A DNA stretch of 64,000 nt from Bacteroidia bacterium (lineage in GTDB: Bacteria > Bacteroidota > Bacteroidia > J057 > JADKCL01): positions 248,001 through 312,000 of the forward strand of contig JACJYV010000003.1 in the NCBI GenBank assembly GCA_020635905.1, read 5' to 3'. Both the position numbers and the translations under genes were made by a program. Below are positions 42,501-51,208 of the stretch, piece by piece. Position 1 is the stretch's first letter. Every line of letters begins with the position of its first letter. Below the pieces are notes generated by a model, which did no database searches, was not told where the DNA came from, and saw only the letters and a program-made list of their open reading frames with translations.

Positions 42501-45426
42501 GTTTGTACCAGGCGCCACCCTCATTAATGTGCTCAATGGTTTCGCGCACCATGTCGGGCGAAAGGGTGCCGTCTTCGTAATTCCAGCCATTGGCGGCCCC
42601 ATCAGAAGAGGTCACGTCGAATTTCACCAGGTGAATGTGCTGTCCGATTACGTCGGTAGGCGTGCGCACCTGATAATCGTCCACTTCGTAATATTCGGGC
42701 ACCAGGTTGGTATGCCAGTATTCAATGATTTCCCTGGAATTGGCGCGGAAGAAGAAAGGCTGGGGAGGCCGGTCGCCTGCCACCGTGGAGGCTACATCGC
42801 CCCACAGCACGATGGGACGGGTCTGAGGGTAGTGCCACCCCAGTTTGTTGATGACGGCGTCGATCTGGATGTTGGCTCCTTTATAGATCCTGACATTCGA
42901 TTGATCCGCTTTTTCCACCCCTTTTCCGTCGAGGGTAATTCCGGGATCGGCATAGGGTGCTCCCCGCTGAGGCTTAAGGCCGTTCAGGATGAAGGTGGCG
43001 GGGGTTCCGTCGGGCAGATAGGTGGAATGGTTGCGGGTGGCGTGGGCATCCATGGCCAGTTTTTCGAAAAATGTACCTTCTTCAGGCAGGTGAATCGCCT
43101 GGAGGCTGTCGGTGATTTTGGTCCAGTCATAGATGGTTTGGTTGCTGAATACAACCTTCCCTCCAATGACGACCTTGCGGGGCAGACCTCCGTTGAGGCT
43201 TCCCGTACCGGTTTTTCCATTGATATCCGTGTAATCGCCCTGGGCAAAATCAAGGGGAGGCTGGGGTGCCCGTGATCCGGCTACGCCGGCCACGAAGAAG
43301 GGATAACCGGGATTTTTGGTCTGATCCTTCACTTCCACCTGTCCTTCATTGATCACGATTTTACCCGGTATGGGAGCCATGGGCAGGTTCGGAATGGGCA
43401 CGAGGGCCGGAATGGGGGTTCCGTTCCAGATTTCTCCATCGGGCAGGGCCCGGGTGCCTTTCAGCAGGGGACCATGGGGAGGAGAAGGTGGCAAGGGAGG
43501 CGCACCGGGAGTAACATTGGCGCTGAATTTGGGCGCCACCACGGAGCCGGTTTCCAGCACATCGTGGATGCGCCAGTGGGCCCACATGCCCTGGGCAAAG
43601 TGAGGATAAAAATGGCAGTGGAAAATCTTGTCTCCCACAGTTTTATTGACGTTGCCGCTGCCGTCATACACCATATTCAGGGTATAAGTGGCCCCGGGAT
43701 TGATGGTCTGGCTGTCGAGGTAATGGCCCACCTGGCTATTGGGGCTGTGCAGCCACTGCGCAGCGTGCTGGTGGTGAACGTGAGTCAGGCCGGTCCCGGC
43801 GTGGGAAATCCTGAACTTCACGTGGTCGTTCATGTAACTGTGATATACGTTGGAAGGATCATCCGCATAGTAGGCATAGTCGGCGGCGATCTGCTGCTGG
43901 GTCGGAATCTGCTCTCCTCCGAAGACCGGGGTTCCGTCGAAGATGATATTGGCCTGGCTGAGCATCAGGTTATTGAGCAATTCATTTCCCTGAGACAAAC
44001 TCTTGCGGTCCTGATTTTCGATCTCTGCAGCCACGTTGGCAGGAATATTGACCACCATGGCAGGGTCACCCACGGCCCAGCTGCTGAGGAAAAATTCTTC
44101 GTAAGCACAATCCACACAATCGGCCATGGGCCCCACCCCTACCCGGTTGGCGTAGATTTCGGCAGCAATGCCGCCCGTGCCATAATTGATGGCAAACTGG
44201 TCGAAGCCACCCGCGGCGGTGCCGGTGATATTATTGACCGGATCGGCGGTATTTGCATTATAAAAGGCAGGGAAAGCCTCCACCGCCCAGGGCACTTCGT
44301 GGTACATGATGGAAAATTCGCGGTAGGGCTGCAACTGATTGGGTGTGGCATAGACCGGGAACATATCGGGCACCAGGGTCGAATAGGCCGAAGGGAAATT
44401 ATAGGGTTTATCTCCGGGAGCCACGTTTTTGGAAGGGCCGGTGATGATGGCGGTCAGATCGGTATGCATGAGGGTACGTACCTCATGCCCGGGAGCGCCT
44501 TTCGCCGGGCGGCTGGTGTACATTTTGAGCAAGGGCACGCCGGGACGGAAGGGGGATACGGCATCGTAATTGATGATGGGATAATAGCCTTTGTCGTATA
44601 ATTCCTGGCGTTTTTCCGGGGTGGGAATACCTTTGACCCCCAGGTCGGCCAGGGTGAGCTGCTTGCCGGTTTTGCCATTGACCCAACCCGTGGTGGCAGC
44701 AAATAATTCAGGTTCGGTGACCTGGCTGCGGTACCACTCCGCTCTGGGAGGCTGGATATTGCATTCCCCAAAGAGGCCATTGGCCCGGGTACCCCCGCGC
44801 ATGGTGCCGTTTCCAACCAGGGCGCCGCCGCTGGAGATCAGGTAGGAGCCTGTTTCTTTGGCAAACAGCGTATAGGTAATTGATTCGCCCGGTGCGATGA
44901 GGCTGTTGGGATTGGCGCCCGCAAAGGAACCGTCGCTGCTGATGGAGCCCACCAGTTCCATTCCCGTGATGTGCACCCCCGCCATGCGGGTAGCCGGATA
45001 AATGGGGTTGATGGTATCCTGGGAAACTTTGAAGGGAGGATAGATCGAAACCTGGTTCACCGGGTCAAAGGGGCGGAGCAGGTTTTTGAAATTGATCACC
45101 AAAATATCGCCCTGATTGGCCCGCAACACTATGGGACGGGGCCTTTTCTGGTCACGCAGGCGCACGTTGCCCGGTCCGATGGGTTTCAACGGGCTTTTGG
45201 CCACCACATCAGATTGCAGGGCATAGATCATGCCGGTAGGCTGGGCTGCGCCCATCCTGTTGTACATCCAGGGTTGATCAAGCGCCACCATGTTGATGAT
45301 CACAGTGTCGCCGGATAGTCCCTGTGCGTTCAACCCGGTGGGATTAGCAGACGGACTTTGGCCGAAAGTCGCAAGATGCGTGCTTAGGGTTATTAAAATA
45401 ACCGCAATGAGTGCTTTGGATTTCAT
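39538..45426 (-). CDS. Giant multicopper oxidase, Mn(II)-oxidase-like
   Basis: 1962 residues with a signal peptide (to LATFGQ, ~23). It is several times longer than a laccase and made of many cupredoxin domains. Copper motifs visible: THVHHQHAAQWLHSP (~547-560), FHCHFYPHFAQGMWAHWR (~602-618, the HCHxxxHxxxxM type 1/type 3 motif), THDHFGPSTHQQ (~1045-1056), NPHYLNIHGLHWQF (~1301-1313) and FDIHGHVWQELP (~1742-1753). An internal CPPSAATN segment and a bacterial Ig-like C-terminal part (GSGGKSSTVNVNQ) follow. Very large MCOs of this kind include the Mn(II) oxidases MnxG/McoA. Substrate cannot be proved from sequence; Mn(II), Fe(II), Cu(I) or an organic radical are possible. It is the first gene of the 12-gene run. 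Confidence 0.85.
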   Translation of the reverse strand: MKSKALIAVILITLSTHLATFGQSPSANPTGLNAQGLSGDTVIINMVALDQPWMYNRMGAAQPTGMIYALQSDVVAKSPLKPIGPGNVRLRDQKRPRPIVLRANQGDILVINFKNLLRPFDPVNQVSIYPPFKVSQDTINPIYPATRMAGVHITGMELVGSISSDGSFAGANPNSLIAPGESITYTLFAKETGSYLISSGGALVGNGTMRGGTRANGLFGECNIQPPRAEWYRSQVTEPELFAATTGWVNGKTGKQLTLADLGVKGIPTPEKRQELYDKGYYPIINYDAVSPFRPGVPLLKMYTSRPAKGAPGHEVRTLMHTDLTAIITGPSKNVAPGDKPYNFPSAYSTLVPDMFPVYATPNQLQPYREFSIMYHEVPWAVEAFPAFYNANTADPVNNITGTAAGGFDQFAINYGTGGIAAEIYANRVGVGPMADCVDCAYEEFFLSSWAVGDPAMVVNIPANVAAEIENQDRKSLSQGNELLNNLMLSQANIIFDGTPVFGGEQIPTQQQIAADYAYYADDPSNVYHSYMNDHVKFRISHAGTGLTHVHHQHAAQWLHSPNSQVGHYLDSQTINPGATYTLNMVYDGSGNVNKTVGDKIFHCHFYPHFAQGMWAHWRIHDVLETGSVVAPKFSANVTPGAPPLPPSPPHGPLLKGTRALPDGEIWNGTPIPALVPIPNLPMAPIPGKIVINEGQVEVKDQTKNPGYPFFVAGVAGSRAPQPPLDFAQGDYTDINGKTGTGSLNGGLPRKVVIGGKVVFSNQTIYDWTKITDSLQAIHLPEEGTFFEKLAMDAHATRNHSTYLPDGTPATFILNGLKPQRGAPYADPGITLDGKGVEKADQSNVRIYKGANIQIDAVINKLGWHYPQTRPIVLWGDVASTVAGDRPPQPFFFRANSREIIEYWHTNLVPEYYEVDDYQVRTPTDVIGQHIHLVKFDVTSSDGAANGWNYEDGTLSPDMVRETIEHINEGGAWYKPDLKKYFAGSIKGMAGTPSGEKLVPHKPNPIWGQAPQGQNWVGAQTTIQRWYADPLYNNAMTHDRTIRTVFTHDHFGPSTHQQVGLYAGLLIEPENSQWFNSSTGDSLGSARPGKASRKVGVAYSVGANGVPSVSQLASVSDGGPTDWQAIIETPANQRTYREFMYEYQDNQQAYLAGSKAAADEYPHWTDTSTVAYFTKNVNTNYRGWIDTENAINPPGAPEIVSTGGRGILSMNYRNEPLPARVQGGPGNSPNSAYSFSSNETRGIDALNSQPTPGYIAPGTNKFIWAKQPISPGMLPGDPYTPLARAYTGDEVQVRTLVGAHVNPHYLNIHGLHWQFEPSFKNSGLRSTQTASLSEHFELNFFMPNTAGNANGLADYLVMTNADETGMQGGSWGLIRSYSQDQPDLKKLSTNQNPASNTQNCGCPPSAATNARKYDITAISIDQYQEFGENWGKLPYNERLRNFDTQAMVYVRTEELNDFRKGAGYRPQPLVLRASAGECVQVTLRNAVTPRFLVQQDSAGYANSTPPTVYAYQASTTAGLHVDLMSYDVSKNDGGAIGINGGNQLADNPGNIVQYEWYAGRWQKKGGNFTPQPVEFGAIPLSAPDPLLQYTSGLFGAMIIEPAGSYWVEDDNLYTDYTSASVYASEAAFKGGSKALFREFVVILQDNLLVYSEPRNATYGAVVNSAINYRSEPVGSRIFKDPTNLNTLDGSSNDNLNFNPENIYDLLTNAIVRSEPETPIFAASAGTPVRFRMIHTGGKGDGNVFDIHGHVWQELPYQASSTVLGVNDTSQWQGTREQLGALNSFDLLIASAGGTFKVPGDYVYLDWRAEPFTDGSWGLFRVTGGKDATVVYRVDVSGRDTNSIASLYGSSTVDPNTGKYPRSVSIKGSGGKSSTVNVNQANGQWLLTDAQLSIKQSVTVSATLADGSQGSSRTYSSDELYNYSREREKHGLRDVHFINDNVQNGINDGIKLRLPARSGGPNN

Positions 45427-45607
45427 TTCAAAGTGACTTTTGATTCAAAAAAATGAGCCCGATTTATAGCCCGAAGGCTGAAAATTGACTAATTGAGGGT
45501 ATTTGGTATAAATTGGACTTGGGTAAAGATAATTATTTTTCGCCTTAATTCAATGGAATCCGGCCCGGGATGGAAATTAAAATTGAGGGGGGATGAACGG
45601 AGTAAAA

Positions 45608-45715
45608 TGGTTAGTATCGTGGTTAGTATCGCAAAGTGCGCCAAGATTGTTGGGCCCGCGTTTCGTTGGTTGCGGTGGCAAAGGACGCAAAGCTGGGCCG
45701 TTTTGGGGGATTTTG
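45608..45715. repeat. Copy of dispersed intergenic repeat
   Basis: About 85 bp (from GGTTAGTATCGCAAAG to AAGCTGGGCCGTTTT) matches 14352-14435 closely. It lies in the leader region upstream of the multicopper-oxidase gene (45427-45740), which otherwise shows no gene and no promoter I would trust. Confidence 0.65.
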
Positions 45716-45739
45716 TTATTGTGCTCTTTACCTTATGCT

Positions 45740-46420
45740 TCAATACTTCTGAAGTACTTGCTGAAGTACTTGTTAATACTTCCGAAGTACTTCTTAGTAC
45801 TTCCGAAGTACTTCTTAGTACTTCCGAAGTACTTGTTAGTACTTCACCACCCCACAGGCCATGCACTGCAAAACTGCTTTTAAGTACTTACTGATGTACT
45901 TCTTAACTTTCAGTGCTCTTAATACTTCTGAAGCAGCTTGAATACTTCCGAAGTACTTGTTAGTACTTCCGAAGTACTTCTTAATACTTCCGAAGTACTT
46001 CTTAATACTTCCGAAGTACTTCTTAGTACTTCCGAAGTACTTCTTAGTACTTCCGAAGTACTTCTTAATACTTCCGAAGTACTTTTAAGTACTAACTGAA
46101 GTACTTGTTAATACTTCCGAAGTACTTTTAAGTACTTACTGAAGTACTTTTTAATACTTCCGAAGTACTTGAGCAGACTTCCGAAGTACTTAAGCAGACT
46201 TCGGAAGTACTTTAGCAGAGATCGGAAGTACTTGAGCAGACTTCCGAAGTACTTTAGCAGACTTCCGAAGTACTTTAGCAGAGCTCCGAAGTACTTTTGC
46301 AGACTTCCGAAGTACTTTAGCAGAGATCGGAAGTACTTTAGCAGAGATCGGAAGTACTTTAGCAGAGCTCCGAAGTACTTTTGCAGACTTCCGAAGTACT
46401 TTAGCAGAGCTCCGAAGTAT
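45740..46420. repeat. Array of ~28 near-palindromic 21-bp units
   Basis: Nearly 700 bp built on AGTACTTC-C-GAAGTACT, a palindrome with 6-8 bp arms around one central base, repeated at ~21-bp steps. Two spacer families: CTTAG/CTTAA linkers at 45750-46165 and TTAGCAGAC/AGAG linkers at 46165-46420. A ~90-bp interruption at 45849-45935 holds degenerate units. Because 21 is a multiple of three, several frames stay open (a 7-residue KYFSRLP-type cycle); I regard these as by-products. The array lies between the TPR gene end and the multicopper-oxidase operon start. The spacing equals two turns of B-DNA, so all sites lie on one face, as in cooperative binding sites. Confidence 0.85.
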
Positions 46421-46469
46421 TAAGAAAGTGCCCGGGAAGGCTTGCAGGGGCCTTTGTGGGTATTATAGC

Positions 46470-46982
46470 CTATTGGGGGAGACTTTGCAAGACCTTCTCT
46501 ACAGTTTCCAATTTCCGCTTCAGGTCGGGGATGCGGACTTGATCATACAGCTGCCCAAAAATATCCCGGGCTTTTGCCAAAAAGCCTCTTGCCTCAGGCA
46601 GGTTCTCCATTTCCACATACACTTTCCCCAGTTTATAGTATGAGATCGCAAGCCCATCTGCCAACATATAGCTTTGGGGATTGGAACGGCACAATTCCTC
46701 CCTTAACTGATTATAATCCTGATAATATTTCAGCGCATCATCCAGATTCCACTGAGCTTGATAGATTCCCCCTAATTTCGAATACGATACTGCAAGGCCG
46801 TTTTTAAGGGACTCCGAGGCGGGATTGGAACGGTACAATTCATCCTTTAGGTGATTATAGTTCTGATAATATTTCAGCGCTTCAGCCAGCTGCCCCTGAG
46901 CCTCATAGATTCCACCTAATTTCGAATACGAATTCGCAAGACCGTTTTTAAGGGACTCCGAGGCTGGATTGGAACGGTACAA
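46470..46982 (-). pseudogene. C-terminal TPR tail of the STAND protein, original frame
   Basis: 170 residues of TPR units (YRSNPASESLKNGLANSYSKLGG..., with the ~48-residue period of the main gene) ending in a different C-terminal helix (EARGFLAKARDIFGQLYDQ, then KLETVEKVLQSLPQ). It is in the same codon frame as the gene starting at 50789 but is separated from it by two single-base indels. It is the natural C-terminus of that gene. The unique last ~45 residues argue that the gene ended here before the shift. Confidence 0.7.
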
Positions 46983-47062
46983 TTCATCCTTTAGGTGATT
47001 ATAGTTCTGATAATATTTCAGCGCTTCAGCCAGCTGCCCCTGGAGAGCCTCATAGATTCCAC

Positions 47063-47272
47063 CTAATTTCGAATACGAATTCGCAAGACCGTTTTAAGGG
47101 ACTCCGAGGCGGGATTGGAACGGTACAATTCATCACTTAGGCGGCTACGATCCTGATAGTATTTCAGCGCTTCAGCCAGCTGCCCCTGAGCCTTATAGAT
47201 TCCACCTAATTTCGAATACGAATTCGCAAGACCGTTTTTAAAGGACTCCGAGGCTGGATTGGAACGGTACAA
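47063..47272 (-). pseudogene. Frame-displaced TPR segment between two compensating indels
   Basis: 69 residues of TPR sequence in a shifted frame. The shift starts at one extra A (the run at 47270-47273 reads GTACAAATTCC where other repeats have GTACAATTCC). It ends at one missing T (CCGTTTTAAGG near 47092 where others have CCGTTTTTAAGG). A 3-bp insertion near 47043 (CCCTGGAGAGCC) is in frame. Either real mutations or assembly/consensus errors in a near-identical repeat could explain this. Confidence 0.7.
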
Positions 47273-50200
47273 ATTCCTCCCTTAAGTGATTATAATCCTG
47301 ATAATATCTCAGCGCCTCATCCAGCTGCCCCTGAGCCTCATAGATTCCACCTATTTTCGAATACGAGATCGCAAGACCGTTTTTAAGGGACTCCGAGGCT
47401 GGATTGGAACGGTACAATTCATCCTTTAGGTGAATATAGTTCTGATAATATTTCAGCGCTTCAGCCATCTGCCCCTGAGCCCCATAGATTCCACCTAATT
47501 TCGAATACGAATTCGCAAGACCGTTTTTAAGGGACTCCGAGGCTGGATTGGAACGGTACAATTCCTCACTTAGGCGGCTACGATCCTGATAGTATTTCAG
47601 CGCTTCATCCTGCTTCCCCTGAGACCGATAGATGCCCCCTAATCGCGAATAAGTAATCGCAAGATGTTTTTTTAATCTCTCAGAAAGTGGATTGAAGGCG
47701 GACAACTCCTCAAATAACATTTTGCATTCCAAAAAATATTCAATAGCCTCATTCATCTTTCCTTGAGCTTGAAAGATGCCCCCCATTCGCGCATTAGAAA
47801 TCGCAAGATATTTTTTTAATCTCTCAGAAAGTGGATTGAAGGCGAACAACTCCTCAAATAACATTTTGCATTCCAAATAATATTCCTTAGCCTCATTCAT
47901 CTTTCCTTGAGCTTGAAAGATGCCCCCCATTCGCGCATTAGAAATCGCAAGATTGTTTTTTAATCTCTCAGAAAGTGGATTGAAGGCGGACAACTCCCCA
48001 ATTAAAATTTTGCATTCCAAAAAATATTCCATAGCCTCATTCATCTTTCCTTGAGCCTCATAGATTGAGCCTAATTTCAAAAAGTTTCCTGCATGCATAA
48101 TTTGTATACCCTCAGATTGGGGATTGGAGCTATACAACTCTTCCGTCAGCATCCTTTTATCTTTAAAATATTTTATGGCCTCCTCCATTTTACCTTGTGC
48201 CTGAAAAATAGACTCTAATTTTGAATACGCAGTCGCAAGACCTTTTTTGATAGACTCCGATGCGGGATTGGAACGGAACAATTCCTCACTAAGGCGGCTA
48301 CGATCCTGATAATATTTCAGCGCTTCATCAAGCTTCCCCTGAGACCGATAGATGCCCCCCAATCGCGAATACGAAATCGCCAGCCCCCTTTTAAGGGACT
48401 CAGACACAGGATTGGAATGGTATAAGTCCTCGCTTAGCTGATTACAGTCCTGATAATATTTTAGCGCTTCATCCAGCTTCCCTTGAGCCTCACAGATGCC
48501 CCCCAATCGCGAATACGAAATCGCCAACCCCCTTTTAAGGGACTCAGATACAGGATTGGAATGGTATAAGTCCTCGCTTAGCTGATTATAGTCCTGATAA
48601 TATTTTAGCGCTTCATCCAGCTTCCCTTGGGCCTCACAGATTCCCCCTAATTTCTCATACGAGTTCGCCAGCCCCCCTTTATGGGACTCAGAGGCAGGGT
48701 TGGAATGGTATAAGTCCTCGCTTAGCTGATTATAGTCCTGGTAATATTTCAGAGCTTCATTCATCTTACCCTGAGCTTCATAGATTCCTCCTAATTTCTC
48801 ATACGAGATCGCAAGACCGTTTTTAAGGGACTCCGAGGCGGGATTGGAACGATATAATTCCTCACTTAACTGATTATAATCCTGATAATATTTCAGCGCT
48901 TCATTCAGCTTACCCTGAGCCTCATAGATTTCCCCTAACTTCCCTAACGAGTTCGCAAGGTTTTCCCGGTCACCCAATAATTCAAAGGCTTTAGCTGCCT
49001 GATGAAAATGGGAAAGGGCCAGAGTGAAATTTCCAATTTCCCGGGAAGTTGCTCCTATTTGCAAATGCAAATGGGCCAGGTCTTCGGAATTGCCTTTTAC
49101 CCGGTTTGCAACCTCACTTGCATAGGGCAGGAAATCCCGGGGAAGGCCCAGTGGCCTGATCTTCATGATCTCTTCTGCAATTTCTATCAGTTCATCCACC
49201 CTGGGCTGTCCGGTTTGGGGCTGGAGGTGGTCGAAGACCACATCCCTGATGAGCTGGTGCATTTTGTATGCCAGCTCGCTGCCGCCGGGGCTCTGGTCGA
49301 GCCAGCCTCCGTCCACCAGCAGGCCCAGGTTGGTTTCCAGGTCTTCCTCATGGGGAAACAAGGCTACAAGGTGAGGCCAGGGAATCCATGAAGCCGGAAG
49401 CAAACACCAGCGCCGCAGGATTTCCTGCAGGGGTTGGGAGAGGTCGGCCAGGTTGTAAAGGGCGGTGAGGAGTTTTTTGAGGTCGGTTTCTTTCTGGTCC
49501 TTGTAGTCGGTATAAAACTTACCCAGGCCCAGGCTGAGCAGGCCCTCTTTTTCGAGTTTTGCATAGAGTTGAGCCAGAGAAATGGTGCGGACCTTGAGCA
49601 GGGTTTTGGCCAGGGCCTCGGTAGCCAGGGTATGCCTGCCCACGGCTTCCAGCAACCGACCGAGCAGGTCCAGGTCGGCTTCAGGCACGGAGTAAATGCT
49701 GCGGAAATATTTGGTGGCTTCGTCCAGGGGGAGCACATCCAGGCGCTTGTGGTTGGGCTTGTCGCTCAGGTCGGCGCGGGAGGTGATCAGCACCGACCAG
49801 GCCGGCAGGCGCTTTTGGTAGCGGCGCACATTGCCGGCATCATTGGCATTGTCGAAAACCAGTAGGTTTTTGCCGGGCAGATTGCCCAGGAAGTTGCTGA
49901 TTTGGGCCAGCTTGTCCTGCTCCTGCCACTCCTCTTTGATCACCAGACCGGGCAGGTCCCGTCGAATCTGGCCCGCCAGGGCCTCTTCCAGGGTGTTGCC
50001 CACCTCCACCCAGGCCAGGTGGTCGTAGTCGTCCCGATGGGCTTGAAGGTATTTGAGGGCCAAAGCGGTCTTGCCGATGCCCCCGATCCCGCTTAGGAGG
50101 TAGAGGGTCTGGCCGTCGGCGAGCGAGGCGTGGAGGTCTTGCAGGTCGCTTTCGCGGCCAGTGAAGTTTTGGGGCGGATCGGGTGGGGTGTTGGTGAGGT

Positions 50201-50789
50201 ATTTGGGGAGGGTGGAAGGAATTCTCGCTTGCTGTTCCTCAAGAATTTGACGAATCCATAAATAGATGGCCTCGCTTATTTGCCTATTCATCAATTCTCC
50301 CGGATTCAGAAAATGATTGATTTCCTCATAAAAAAACTGGCAAAATTTACGGACAGCCGTCTCCAGATTTTCGTCAGGGCCAGGTTTTAAAATAAGGTCG
50401 TAATGCACCACCTCCTGGGCATTATTCCTGTTTTGGGGATCATTTAAAAAGGCTTCAAGGGCCTGACCAAAGGCTTTGGGAAGATTGTCCTGATCCAGGT
50501 GATTGGTTTTATAAAAAATGGTTTTGAACAGGTGAATTACTTTCCCAGATTCGAAAAAGGACTGAAAATAGGTATGGTCTTTTATGTTCCCTGTGCCATC
50601 TTTTCTGCTTTCCAGGAAAACGACTAAGGCCCCCAAATAAATCGTTAGAAACTCAGATAGCATTGACTTTGCCTCAAACTTAGTCAGGCGGTTGGCTATG
50701 GCCTGGTTGCGCTTCGCAAAAGGCAAAACCTGCCCGATCAGGCTTCCTGCAACTCCGGATACAGTTTGATAGAGGGAAATTGGCTCCAT
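47238..50789 (-). CDS. NB-ARC/STAND NTPase with long TPR array (broken near its 3' end)
   Basis: 1183 residues as read; the intact gene would run to 46470 (~1440 residues). Order: a helical N-terminal effector-like domain (~1-205) with no recognised motif; an NB-ARC NTPase with Walker A GIGGIGKT (234-241), Walker B LLVFDN (Asp313) and LITSRA; a winged-helix-like region (~440-560); then about a dozen 48-residue TPR units from ~575 (G-.-A-.-S-Y-S-K-L-G-G-I-Y-E-A-Q-G-K type). The architecture is that of bacterial STAND/NLR-like sensors, several of which are phage-defence proteins. The TPR array would be the sensor. The gene sits next to an Avs-like gene and a CoiA-like gene. The last codons (EFVPFQSSLGVL) are the product of the frameshift. 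Confidence 0.85.
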   Translation of the reverse strand: MEPISLYQTVSGVAGSLIGQVLPFAKRNQAIANRLTKFEAKSMLSEFLTIYLGALVVFLESRKDGTGNIKDHTYFQSFFESGKVIHLFKTIFYKTNHLDQDNLPKAFGQALEAFLNDPQNRNNAQEVVHYDLILKPGPDENLETAVRKFCQFFYEEINHFLNPGELMNRQISEAIYLWIRQILEEQQARIPSTLPKYLTNTPPDPPQNFTGRESDLQDLHASLADGQTLYLLSGIGGIGKTALALKYLQAHRDDYDHLAWVEVGNTLEEALAGQIRRDLPGLVIKEEWQEQDKLAQISNFLGNLPGKNLLVFDNANDAGNVRRYQKRLPAWSVLITSRADLSDKPNHKRLDVLPLDEATKYFRSIYSVPEADLDLLGRLLEAVGRHTLATEALAKTLLKVRTISLAQLYAKLEKEGLLSLGLGKFYTDYKDQKETDLKKLLTALYNLADLSQPLQEILRRWCLLPASWIPWPHLVALFPHEEDLETNLGLLVDGGWLDQSPGGSELAYKMHQLIRDVVFDHLQPQTGQPRVDELIEIAEEIMKIRPLGLPRDFLPYASEVANRVKGNSEDLAHLHLQIGATSREIGNFTLALSHFHQAAKAFELLGDRENLANSLGKLGEIYEAQGKLNEALKYYQDYNQLSEELYRSNPASESLKNGLAISYEKLGGIYEAQGKMNEALKYYQDYNQLSEDLYHSNPASESHKGGLANSYEKLGGICEAQGKLDEALKYYQDYNQLSEDLYHSNPVSESLKRGLAISYSRLGGICEAQGKLDEALKYYQDCNQLSEDLYHSNPVSESLKRGLAISYSRLGGIYRSQGKLDEALKYYQDRSRLSEELFRSNPASESIKKGLATAYSKLESIFQAQGKMEEAIKYFKDKRMLTEELYSSNPQSEGIQIMHAGNFLKLGSIYEAQGKMNEAMEYFLECKILIGELSAFNPLSERLKNNLAISNARMGGIFQAQGKMNEAKEYYLECKMLFEELFAFNPLSERLKKYLAISNARMGGIFQAQGKMNEAIEYFLECKMLFEELSAFNPLSERLKKHLAITYSRLGGIYRSQGKQDEALKYYQDRSRLSEELYRSNPASESLKNGLANSYSKLGGIYGAQGQMAEALKYYQNYIHLKDELYRSNPASESLKNGLAISYSKIGGIYEAQGQLDEALRYYQDYNHLREEFVPFQSSLGVL

Positions 50790-51208
50790 TGCTAAGGGTT
50801 CATAAGTCTGTCAGATGGCAATTTATGGAAAATTGTTGGATGGAGGGGATTTTGACACGCTGCAATTCTGAATGATTTTTGGGTATACGAATATGATGTA
50901 TTGGATAATCAACCTTGAGATAGCGATTCTTCCCATCTCAAAATGGCAACAACTCTTTAATTTCATGATTTTTAGGATCAACAATTTTGCTTAAATTAAG
51001 GCCCACAAGAATAATATCTTGAACTGAACATTCTTAGGTTTGTCAATAAGTAGTTGCGAACTAACAAATAAGTTTAAATGAAGCCCTGTACTCAAAATTA
51101 CTGTATTATTCTTAGTTCATGAGAATTTCAGATTGTTTTCCTCATCGTAATTTCGGGTAACCAAAAAACATCAGAAATGACCATTAGCAAATTGAATCTT
51201 TCCATATA
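50790..51208. other. Non-coding gap, AT-rich, no feature recognised
   Basis: 419 bp between the divergent STAND gene (minus) and the Avs-like gene (plus). It should contain promoters for both. I see no convincing consensus, no hairpin terminator and no small ORF with a plausible start. Confidence 0.5.

Noticed and set aside
45740..46420. Possible CRISPR array
   Set aside because: The linkers are themselves repeated and too short (about 5-10 bp) for spacers, the repeated part is a palindrome, and no cas gene is nearby.
45493..46423. Open frames with a 7-residue KYFSRLP or STSEVLR cycle on both strands in the 21-bp array
   Set aside because: They are forced by a repeat length divisible by three. 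They have no start with context, no homologue that I know of, and frames are open on both strands at once.
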